Assembly: GCA_964581505.1 (NCBI GenBank)
Contig: CAZOOR010000026.1
Coordinates: 1-33,361 of the forward strand
Direction: 5' to 3'
Source of the DNA: CAZOOR01 sp964581505
Lineage (GTDB): Bacteria; Bacteroidota; Ignavibacteria; Kapaibacteriales; UBA2268
DNA length: 33,361 nt
The translations under genes were made by a program, and so were the position numbers. Numbering within the stretch: position 1 is the first letter of the stretch; every line of letters starts with the position of its first letter. Positions 16,422-23,602 of this stretch are shown one piece after another. The notes beneath the pieces were generated by a model. That model was not told where the DNA came from. It searched no databases and was given only the letters and a program-made list of their open reading frames with translations.

Positions 16422-19286
16422 CTATTTTTTTATAAATTTCTTTGCAACAATTGATTTTCCGGTGATTAATTTTACAATATAAACACCGGCGGACAAATTG
16501 CTAATGTCTTTAATTATTAAGGCATTTGTACCATCTGCACCGAGCTTATTATCACTAAGCACTTTGTTTCCCTTCATATCGAAATACTGCAAGCAGGTAC
16601 CCCGCACCACTTTACCGAGAACAATATTTAATTTATCCTCAACAGGAATCGGATAGATTTTGATTGACAGTTTATTGTCGTTCTGTGTTTGGACATCTGT
16701 ATTACTCAGAGCATCTCTGAAAGCTTTTGCAAGCGCATCTTTTGTATCCTCACAACCGAAAAGGAATTTGAAGCGTCTGCTTTGATTATTGCCCACACCT
16801 CCTGGGAATGCCATACCAACAACCATATTAATATCAACAATTTCCTTGAACTGAATTTTTGTATTAGTATTAAGCGCGGCATATTTCTCTGCAAGGGTAA
16901 AATTGCGAATAGTAGAATAATCCATACCACTTGCCGCCGCTATTAAATTTGTGTTATCTGAATATGCGGCACAACCACAGAATGGCGATTTGCCGGCTTT
17001 ATAGAAATAGGCATACTCAGCGGCGGCGGCATTGCTACGCATATTTTCAGGAATTGCATCGGGCAGTAAAGCAACACCATTGCTATCACTCTCGGGCATT
17101 ATATCCCAATCGAAATAGTAGCCTGCCGCCATATTGTCATAATGCTTGCCGCTAATATTTTTCAATGTAACATCAATTGTTACAATAGAATTATTATCCG
17201 GCGGTATATTATAAATTTGCTCAATTTCCACACCAATAAATTCTACACCGACTTTATCGTTCAATTTACCCTTAAATTTATCGGGAGCGGTGAATGGCTT
17301 CACTGCGACAAAATCAGTATATGGCGCAAATTTACCGAATATGCCGGCAGAAGCAAATTGTTTTGTTCCATTCATTGCAGTAACCATCAAACCTGCATTG
17401 TAAATCATATTACCGAATTTTTTATAGTTAACACCTATCCCCTGAATATCTTCATTAGAGCCGAAGAAGCCGATTTGCCCCCTATCGCCTACCGAAAATT
17501 GAATAACATTATTGCCGAAAGTAGTCATTTCGGCAGTCGGAATAAACGGGAACATCATAAAATCATGATAATTATTATCGCCGTAAATATCAACACGGAA
17601 TATCACAAGCGAATTATAATCTTTTTTTGCCTTAATTTTGAACTCACCAATGGTAAGCTCCGCATTCCTTTCAAAACTCTGAACAGTAACGTTGGAATCA
17701 ATAACCTCAATAGCTTGGTCGAAATCATAAGCCATTGAAAGAACAAATTTCAAATCGTTAGCCTTACCGAGAATATTCTTACATTTAACCTTTAACTTGG
17801 CTTCTTCATCTTTGTAAAGTCGGGAAATACTATTCCCGTTTCTTTCGAGCATTTTATCTTCAAATACAATTCCCGGAATGGACATCGGTTTGGTATTAAC
17901 GACTTTAAAACCATTAATGCGTCCACGCAACAATCTACGCAAAGCAGTATTTTGGGCGCCAATATCATCAACCATCTGTCTTGTAAATTCAATCGCTTCG
18001 AGCGGATTCAAATTCGGGTATTTTGAACGTACCAATGCCAACACACCTGCAATCACCGGGGAAGCAAAAGATGTTCCGCCCATAGATTCCATCTTATAGC
18101 CGCCTTGGTTATTTGTTGTAACATAACTGTTCATTCCCGGCGCCATAATATCCAAATATGAACCAAGAGAAGACGAGGAAGCAATTTTATCGGTTAAATC
18201 AACATTACCGACCGACATAACACCGCGATAAGAAGCAGGATAGAAAGGTGCCAGACTTCCGTTCTTATTTCCGGCTGCGGCAACAATCGCCACATTGCGA
18301 GACACAGCATAGTCAATAATTGATTGGTCTATTTGTGAAAACCTTTTGGGCTGTCCCCAACTGCAATTCAATACTTTGACGCCACGCACAGCGGCATAAA
18401 TAATTGATTCGTAACCATAGATAATACTTGTACCCCATTTCTTTGCAGTCTTAATCGGAAAGAAACGGCAATTAAATGCAACTCCTGCAATACCAAGATT
18501 ATTGTCCGTAGTGGCGCAAGCAATACCGGCAACTCCGCTACCGTGGTCATCGCTTTGGTATGTATTGCCCGGCTTTGTTCCATCAAGTTTATACGCAAGA
18601 TTATAACCGAGATAATCATCAACATAGCCGTTACCATCATTATCAATATTATCATCGGGAATTTCGCCCCAATTGGGTGCTATTGAATTAATCAAATCTT
18701 CGTGCTGTTGGAAAATACCGCCATCACTAATCCCTATTACAGTATTTGTATCGCCCTTCCATTGTTCCCATAAATTGAATATCTTACAATGTGCCAGCAA
18801 TCCCTGTTGGTACACATATTTATCATTTGGAATATATGTTCCAAGCATCTCGTCAACCGTTACCGGTTCGGCAATTTCAATTTCTGGATAGCGGTCGAGC
18901 AATCTTTGACAAAATATTTCCGGGGCAAGAGCCAAAGAATAGCTAAGCCTATATGTCCTCAAAAGCGGCTCTTCCGCATGGATTACTGCATTCAATTGTT
19001 TTGCGGATAGCATTGCTCCTTTATTCTTCTTCGATGCGAATCGCAGACTCTGCATTTGGTTCAATAATTGCTTTTCCGAGCTAATACCGAACTGTTGCAG
19101 TTGCTCTATCAATTGCTTCTGATTGCGAATACCTTTTTTAAATCGAATATATATTTGGTTGGAAAGAACCTTTGTAGTTCGATTTAATTTCAAATCCGGT
19201 AATAGAATTTCAGTATCCTGCTTACTCAGTGTCGAAGATGTAAAAAATATTACTAAAATGACGAAAAATATTGAAAATTGTCTCAT
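16422..19286 (-). CDS. T9SS-exported subtilisin-like (S8) serine protease
   Basis: 954 aa. Signal peptide MRQFSIFFVILVIFFTSSTLS; a prodomain around residues 35-150 (NQIYIRFKKG). The S8 catalytic triad is visible: Asp188 (GISDGG), His248 (DDHGSGVAGI) and Ser406 (GGTSFASP), with the oxyanion Asn in AAAGNKNG. An Asp/Asn-rich loop (DDNIDNDGNGYVDDYLG) may bind calcium. After the catalytic domain (to ~465) there are beta-rich regions, and the last ~75 residues are a T9SS type A sorting domain (IYPIPVEDKLNI, YFDMKGNKVL, LSAGVYIVKLITG, basic end). It is predicted to be secreted or surface-attached and proteolytic. It is transcribed divergently from dnaX, with the gap containing a TATATTTG dyad. Confidence 0.93.
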   Translation of the reverse strand: MRQFSIFFVILVIFFTSSTLSKQDTEILLPDLKLNRTTKVLSNQIYIRFKKGIRNQKQLIEQLQQFGISSEKQLLNQMQSLRFASKKNKGAMLSAKQLNAVIHAEEPLLRTYRLSYSLALAPEIFCQRLLDRYPEIEIAEPVTVDEMLGTYIPNDKYVYQQGLLAHCKIFNLWEQWKGDTNTVIGISDGGIFQQHEDLINSIAPNWGEIPDDNIDNDGNGYVDDYLGYNLAYKLDGTKPGNTYQSDDHGSGVAGIACATTDNNLGIAGVAFNCRFFPIKTAKKWGTSIIYGYESIIYAAVRGVKVLNCSWGQPKRFSQIDQSIIDYAVSRNVAIVAAAGNKNGSLAPFYPASYRGVMSVGNVDLTDKIASSSSLGSYLDIMAPGMNSYVTTNNQGGYKMESMGGTSFASPVIAGVLALVRSKYPNLNPLEAIEFTRQMVDDIGAQNTALRRLLRGRINGFKVVNTKPMSIPGIVFEDKMLERNGNSISRLYKDEEAKLKVKCKNILGKANDLKFVLSMAYDFDQAIEVIDSNVTVQSFERNAELTIGEFKIKAKKDYNSLVIFRVDIYGDNNYHDFMMFPFIPTAEMTTFGNNVIQFSVGDRGQIGFFGSNEDIQGIGVNYKKFGNMIYNAGLMVTAMNGTKQFASAGIFGKFAPYTDFVAVKPFTAPDKFKGKLNDKVGVEFIGVEIEQIYNIPPDNNSIVTIDVTLKNISGKHYDNMAAGYYFDWDIMPESDSNGVALLPDAIPENMRSNAAAAEYAYFYKAGKSPFCGCAAYSDNTNLIAAASGMDYSTIRNFTLAEKYAALNTNTKIQFKEIVDINMVVGMAFPGGVGNNQSRRFKFLFGCEDTKDALAKAFRDALSNTDVQTQNDNKLSIKIYPIPVEDKLNIVLGKVVRGTCLQYFDMKGNKVLSDNKLGADGTNALIIKDISNLSAGVYIVKLITGKSIVAKKFIKK

Positions 19287-19355
19287 AATGCTTCACTTTA
19301 TTTATTATTTTTATACTTTCTAAAATTTTTATATGTTAATCCGTTTAAAATGTAC

Positions 19356-19375
19356 ATATTTGAATGAACAAATAT
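19356..19375. promoter_or_regulatory. ATATTTG-N6-CAAATAT dyad between divergent genes
   Basis: A perfect 7-bp inverted repeat in the 118-bp gap between the subtilase and dnaX. On the minus strand it forms TATATTTG (19376-19369), a Bacteroidota-like -7 box; on the plus strand CATATTTG is one base off. It may be overlapping divergent promoters or an operator. Confidence 0.3.
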
Positions 19376-19405
19376 AACTAATTTATAATTAATTGAGAAT
19401 TATTT

Positions 19406-21124
19406 ATGAGCTATATAGTAACGGCGCGCAAATGGCGACCACTCATATTTAAAGACGTAGTAGCACAGGAACATGTTACACAGACATTAAAAAATGCTAT
19501 TTTGAATGATAGGATACATCATGCCTATTTGTTTTCCGGTCCCCGTGGTGTAGGAAAAACAACAACAGCACGTATATTAGCACGAGCTGTTAATTGCGAG
19601 CATTCTATTGATGCCGAACCTTGCAATGAGTGTCTTTCCTGTACTTCCATATTAGAAGGTAAATCTCTTGACGTTATGGAAATTGACGGAGCGTCAAACA
19701 ATAGTGTTGAAGATATTAGAAAGTTAAGGGAGAACGCCAAGTATTCACCATCGTCCGGTAAATACAAAATGTATATCATTGATGAAGTACATATGCTCAG
19801 CACTTCTGCATTCAATGCTCTGCTTAAAATATTAGAAGAACCGCCTCCGCACCTGATGTTTGTATTTGCGACAACTGAGCCTCATAAAGTGCCTGCTACA
19901 ATATTAAGCCGTTGCCAAAGGCACGAGTTCAAAAGAATTGAACCTGACGATATTATCGGACACTTAAAATATATTACCGATAAAGAAAATATAAAAATAG
20001 ATGCGGATTCACTGGCTACAATTGCAAAGAAGGCTGACGGCTCAATGAGAGACGGACAAAGTATCCTCGACCAAGTGATTGCGTTTGCCGGTACCGATAT
20101 TAATTACTCCAAGCTTATTGACGCACTTCATTTGATTGATGAAGATTTTTATTTCAGAATCAGCCGCGCAGGTCTTGATAAAAACACAATGGAAATGCTT
20201 ACAGTTGCCAATGAAGTATCCAACAAAGGTTACGATTTGCAAGAAGTACTGAGCGGACTTATGGAGCATTACAGAAATCTGCTGACCGTAAAAGTTACCG
20301 GCAATAGTGATTTAATCAAATCATCAATATCTTTTAAGCAAAAATACCAAGACGAAGCTGAAAACTTCACAAATGAAGATTTGTTGAGAATTCTCAATTT
20401 AATAGCGGCAACCGAACAGGCAATACGCTATTCACCTCAACCAAAGATTCGTTTTGAATTAGCCTTAATACAAATATCATCAATGGATTCCGCTGTGGAT
20501 ATTAAGGAGTTAATATCCTCATTACGTAGCGGGAAAGACGTGGTATATAATCGGAAACCGGTACAGAAGACAACTAAATCAGTTAATGACAACAAAGCTG
20601 TATATAGCACTAAATCAAAGACGATTTCAAAACCGGTGATGACCAAAACTATTCCTGAGGAAACAAAAATTACAAAGAAAGAACCTGAGGAACTCAATAA
20701 ACCTCCCGAGCCACCCCAACAATCACAGGGAACTAATAGCAACCCTTCCCTCGAAGCGAGATGGAATGATTTCATTCGTCAATATGCCACCTCCAAAACG
20801 GGGCTATTTATGCTTAAAGGGGAATTAATCGAAAGAGTGGATTTTACAGATAAGGACGTGATTATATATACAAGCAACAGTTTTGCTTATGACAGTCTCA
20901 TTAAAAAGAAAAGAGATTTGACACAATATCTGATAGATTTCACCGAGCAGAACTATTCTGTAAAAATAATCAAAACGGAAAGCAGTAATACGGAAAATGC
21001 CGGTAAAGAAATAAACAAGCAAAGCAAGGATAATTCGTCAAAAAAGCAGGATACGATTGATTTGGAACATTTAGTTCCTGTCGAAAAATCTATCGTTGAA
21101 TTATTAAACGGAAAACGAATTTAA
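19406..21124 (+). CDS. dnaX: DNA polymerase III subunit gamma/tau
   Basis: 572 aa. The clamp-loader ATPase of the replicative polymerase. Walker A GPRGVGKT at 45-52; zinc-binding cysteines C64, C73, C76 and C79; Walker B IIDEVHML; sensor/SRC motif ATILSRCQRHEF. AAA+ and collar domains extend to ~370, followed by a Lys/Pro/Gln-rich linker (~375-455) and a C-terminal tau-like domain. The N-terminus MSYIVTARKWRP is the normal family start. It is first in the operon dnaX-bcp-tatD (16-bp gap to bcp). An E. coli-type A-AAA-AAG sequence lies near the 3' end (see separate entry). Confidence 0.96.
   Translation: MSYIVTARKWRPLIFKDVVAQEHVTQTLKNAILNDRIHHAYLFSGPRGVGKTTTARILARAVNCEHSIDAEPCNECLSCTSILEGKSLDVMEIDGASNNSVEDIRKLRENAKYSPSSGKYKMYIIDEVHMLSTSAFNALLKILEEPPPHLMFVFATTEPHKVPATILSRCQRHEFKRIEPDDIIGHLKYITDKENIKIDADSLATIAKKADGSMRDGQSILDQVIAFAGTDINYSKLIDALHLIDEDFYFRISRAGLDKNTMEMLTVANEVSNKGYDLQEVLSGLMEHYRNLLTVKVTGNSDLIKSSISFKQKYQDEAENFTNEDLLRILNLIAATEQAIRYSPQPKIRFELALIQISSMDSAVDIKELISSLRSGKDVVYNRKPVQKTTKSVNDNKAVYSTKSKTISKPVMTKTIPEETKITKKEPEELNKPPEPPQQSQGTNSNPSLEARWNDFIRQYATSKTGLFMLKGELIERVDFTDKDVIIYTSNSFAYDSLIKKKRDLTQYLIDFTEQNYSVKIIKTESSNTENAGKEINKQSKDNSSKKQDTIDLEHLVPVEKSIVELLNGKRI
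21026..21078 (+). other. Candidate -1 frameshift cassette in dnaX
   Basis: AAGGA (21026-21030), 9 nt, then A-AAA-AAG (21040-21046) read as TCA AAA AAG in the dnaX frame, then in the -1 frame GCA GGA TAC GAT TGA (stop at 21058-21060), and downstream GGAAC-ATTTA-GTTCC (21064-21078). The layout resembles the E. coli dnaX frameshift site, but a slip here would remove only about the last 22 residues. Confidence 0.3.
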
Positions 21125-21140
21125 TTTTTAGGAAAACACT

Positions 21141-21614
21141 ATGGCTTTGGAAATAGGAAAAAAAGCACCGGCATTTACTGCCGCAATACAGGACGAAACA
21201 AAAATCGCTTTGAAAGATTTCAAAGGACAGTGGGTTGTTTTATATTTTTATCCGAAAGATAATACTTCGGGTTGCACAAGCGAAGCATGTGATTTCAGGG
21301 ACAATATGGAACGCATAAGCGCTATGGATACGGTCGTTATCGGCGTCAGTCCAGATAGTCCTAAATCCCATACAAATTTCATTGCCAAACATAATTTGAA
21401 TTTCAATCTGATTGCAGACAAAGAAAAAATCATTTTAAATAAATATGATGCTATGGGTGAAAAGAAAATGTACGGCAGAACATATATGGGAGTAATTAGA
21501 ACTACATATATTATTGCTCCTGACGGCAAAATCAAATATGTTTTTTCACCTGTAAAAGTAAAAGGACATGTTAATGCTGTTATTGAGAAACTTGAAGAAT
21601 TACGCAACAATTGA
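21141..21614 (+). CDS. bcp: Thioredoxin-dependent thiol peroxidase (BCP/PrxQ)
   Basis: 157 aa, full length for the family. Peroxiredoxin that reduces H2O2 and organic peroxides with thioredoxin. Peroxidatic Cys45 and resolving Cys50 in DNTSGCTSEACDF reproduce the E. coli BCP spacing. Other marks: YFYPKDNT, VIGVSPDSPKSHTNF, a Y/GRTYMGV segment, and TTYIIAPDGKI. Shine-Dalgarno-like AGGA upstream of the ATG. It sits between dnaX and tatD; its TGA overlaps the TTG start of tatD (TTGA), which suggests translational coupling. Confidence 0.95.
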   Translation: MALEIGKKAPAFTAAIQDETKIALKDFKGQWVVLYFYPKDNTSGCTSEACDFRDNMERISAMDTVVIGVSPDSPKSHTNFIAKHNLNFNLIADKEKIILNKYDAMGEKKMYGRTYMGVIRTTYIIAPDGKIKYVFSPVKVKGHVNAVIEKLEELRNN

Positions 21615-23071
21615 TTGACACACACGCACATATAGACACCGAAGCATTTGACGAGGACAGGGAACTTGTTATCCAAAGAGCTGTAGATGAAGGTGTCGAG
21701 GCAATTATTATACCTGCTATTGAGCATAAGGACTTTGCTCGGGTTTTAGAAGTTGCGGAGACACACAATAATATTTTTTGTGCAATGGGCATTCACCCCC
21801 ATAATGCTGATGAAATTAATGCTAAAACTCTACAACTGATTGAGGATAACTGTAAGAATGAGAATGTAATCGCTATTGGTGAAATCGGATTGGATTATTA
21901 TTATGATTTCACCCCAAAAGATGTACAACAAAAAGCATTTGCAACACAATTAAAAATAGCGAAAAAACTAGATTTGCCGGTAATTATCCATAATAGAGAG
22001 TCAGACGATGACTTACTTAGAATACTGACAGAAGAACAGGACGGCAAATTAAAAGGTGTTCTTCATTGTTTTTCCGGCGATTTGAAGATGCTACAACAAT
22101 CCCTTGATTTGGGCTTTTTAGTTTCATTTACCGGGAACATCACATTTAAAAAATCGGCATTAAGTGAAATAATTGAAAATACACCTTTGGACAAAATGAT
22201 GCTTGAAACAGATTCACCGTATTTGACTCCTGTTCCCTATCGCGGCAAAAGAAACGAACCGGCTTATGTAAAGCACATAGCTGAAAAAATCGCTGAAATA
22301 AAAAAAACAACTATAAATGAGGTTATTAATATGACAAGCAAGAATGCAAAACGTCTTTTCGGAATTTTATCTATGCTTATTTTGTTTCTATCAATAGGAT
22401 TAAGCAACTCATCTACTCTTTATGCACAAAGCGAGTATGAAGACGAAGATGTATTTGTATCACCATATCCGAAAGGTTTGGGCTTTGGATTTGATGTTGG
22501 CACAAATACAATTGTGGAAACACAATATTACAAGGGATTAGATAAAAGTATTTCATACGAAGGTATATTCTTCTGGGGTGCAACTATCAATTGGGCTGTA
22601 TTTGACTTTATGATGCTTGAAGCAACATATAATTACTCAAAAAATACAAAAATTATTCAAAAATCAAATAATCAATTGGGTCCGAATATTCATCAGGTTT
22701 TGGAATTAACTTCGCAATGGATAGCCAATCCACACTCAAGGGTGAATTTCTACGGAATGCTCGGTTTATCTTTTTTCCATAATACGCTGAATGACAGCAG
22801 ACCTATTCTTGAGACAAAAGATGCTTCATTAGGTTTGAATTTCGGTATTGGATTTAAAATAAATATTCCTATTGCTTCGATAATGCTGATTACTCCATAT
22901 CTCGAATGGCGTCTGAATTGGCCCCCGGCAAGAGTTGACGGCATCACTTTTTGGGATAGAGGCTCAACAGAACCGGTAAAAATTGAATCAACAAAATTTT
23001 TCTCAATGCCTCGATTCGGAATAATCATTTATCCTTCTGCTCTGAATTTCTTAAACTTTTCTTTTAATTAA
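21611..23071 (+). CDS. tatD: TatD metal-dependent hydrolase running in frame into a signal-peptide/barrel domain
   Basis: 486-aa frame from a TTG at 21611 that overlaps the bcp stop. Residues 1-252 are a complete TatD hydrolase (TIM barrel, DNase/exonuclease-type): H5 and H7 (DTHAHID), E91 (EIGLD), H127 (IIHNRE), H152 (LHCFSG), D201 (ETDSPYL), ending in the usual NAKRLFGI. TatD proteins normally stop here at ~255-265 aa. Instead the frame continues into LSMLILFLSIGLS...TLYAQ, a signal-peptide core with a plausible cleavage after A272, and then ~214 residues with alternating aromatic strands (GFGFDVGTNT, ATINWAVFDFMMLEATYNY, FYGMLGLSFF, LGLNFGIGFKINI) and an aromatic end (NFSFN), like a small outer-membrane barrel. 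It is either a fusion or two nested in-frame genes. Confidence 0.85.
   Translation: MIDTHAHIDTEAFDEDRELVIQRAVDEGVEAIIIPAIEHKDFARVLEVAETHNNIFCAMGIHPHNADEINAKTLQLIEDNCKNENVIAIGEIGLDYYYDFTPKDVQQKAFATQLKIAKKLDLPVIIHNRESDDDLLRILTEEQDGKLKGVLHCFSGDLKMLQQSLDLGFLVSFTGNITFKKSALSEIIENTPLDKMMLETDSPYLTPVPYRGKRNEPAYVKHIAEKIAEIKKTTINEVINMTSKNAKRLFGILSMLILFLSIGLSNSSTLYAQSEYEDEDVFVSPYPKGLGFGFDVGTNTIVETQYYKGLDKSISYEGIFFWGATINWAVFDFMMLEATYNYSKNTKIIQKSNNQLGPNIHQVLELTSQWIANPHSRVNFYGMLGLSFFHNTLNDSRPILETKDASLGLNFGIGFKINIPIASIMLITPYLEWRLNWPPARVDGITFWDRGSTEPVKIESTKFFSMPRFGIIIYPSALNFLNFSFN
22319..22333 (+). promoter_or_regulatory. Internal Shine-Dalgarno and ATG for the barrel protein
   Basis: GAGG (22319-22322) is followed after 8 nt by an in-frame ATG (22331-22333, Met241 of the long frame). 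Initiation here would give MTSKNAKRLFGI plus a hydrophobic core, i.e. a signal peptide whose basic n-region is the TatD C-terminal helix. Confidence 0.6.
22331..23071 (+). CDS. Probable separately translated outer-membrane-barrel protein nested in the tatD frame
   Basis: 246 aa if started at Met241 of the tatD frame. The N-terminus (MTSKNAKRLFGILSMLILFL...) has two Lys and one Arg before a hydrophobic stretch and an LYA cleavage site: a credible Sec signal peptide. The mature part (~214 aa) has acidic residues first (SEYEDED) and then amphipathic beta-strand-like segments, compatible with an 8-stranded barrel; no named family recognised. The internal Shine-Dalgarno has normal spacing. A TatD domain cannot sensibly be exported through this buried signal, so independent initiation is the simplest reading. 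Not proven from sequence alone. Confidence 0.55.
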   Translation: MTSKNAKRLFGILSMLILFLSIGLSNSSTLYAQSEYEDEDVFVSPYPKGLGFGFDVGTNTIVETQYYKGLDKSISYEGIFFWGATINWAVFDFMMLEATYNYSKNTKIIQKSNNQLGPNIHQVLELTSQWIANPHSRVNFYGMLGLSFFHNTLNDSRPILETKDASLGLNFGIGFKINIPIASIMLITPYLEWRLNWPPARVDGITFWDRGSTEPVKIESTKFFSMPRFGIIIYPSALNFLNFSFN

Positions 23072-23602
23072 TTCTAAATAATAATTTGTAGAAAATTTTC
23101 ATTAACTTTTATTATTACGACTTGCAATTGAAGAAGTAAATTATTGAGGAAACATATACTTAATGTTGCGTTAATTAATAATATTATGGGAATTGTGTAA
23201 GGAAATCTTAACCTGCAGATATAGACTTGTAAAAAAATATGTAGGATATTGAATAGTTCTCCAAATAAAATATACGTGTTGATATTCTATCAAGCAACTC
23301 TATAAAAGTGAAGACATAGGTAGAACACCAAATAGCCGATTCCCATCACTCCGCCCTCGCTTCACAAGTTCATTTTTTCTGATTTTTGTAGAAGAAAGCA
23401 AGGCGATATTCTTCTTTATCATTCATTCCGAGTACATACTCGGGGTTATATCGTGATTTATTAAAAAATTAATTACAAAATAGATTGAATTTTACAAATT
23501 TCAACTCTTTATTCATCGAATTTAATTATAATTGCGAATTTGTTTGTAACAATTATTGGCAGGTTTCGTATATTGAATTGCAGGGAAATATAATTAGGCA
23601 AA
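23072..23602. other. Long intergenic region upstream of the PDZ-SpoIIE gene
   Basis: About 530 bp with no credible ORF, RNA gene or terminator with a good T-run. The middle (~23330-23450) is less AT-rich and holds a palindrome at 23428-23443. The last ~100 bp are very AT-rich and presumably contain the promoter of the phosphatase gene, but no convincing -35/-10 or TAnnTTTG pair was found. Confidence 0.5.
23428..23443. repeat. CCGAGTACATACTCGG palindrome
   Basis: A 16-bp inverted repeat (7-bp arms, 2-nt centre) in the long intergenic region; possible operator or the relic of a hairpin. Confidence 0.4.

Noticed and set aside
16048..16454. Two overlapping plus-strand ORFs (64 and 98 aa)
   Set aside because: They are read through the 119-bp repeat and module D copy 2; the same DNA in copy 1 does not keep these frames as genes.
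17142..17738. 198-aa plus-strand ORF
   Set aside because: Antisense to the subtilase, whose frame has clear domains and a sorting signal; the translation is Asn/Ile/His-rich with no family features.
23320..23450. Possible further repeat or RNA gene in the gap before the PDZ phosphatase
   Set aside because: Apart from one 16-bp palindrome I found no match to the other repeat modules, no tRNA-like cloverleaf and no coding potential.
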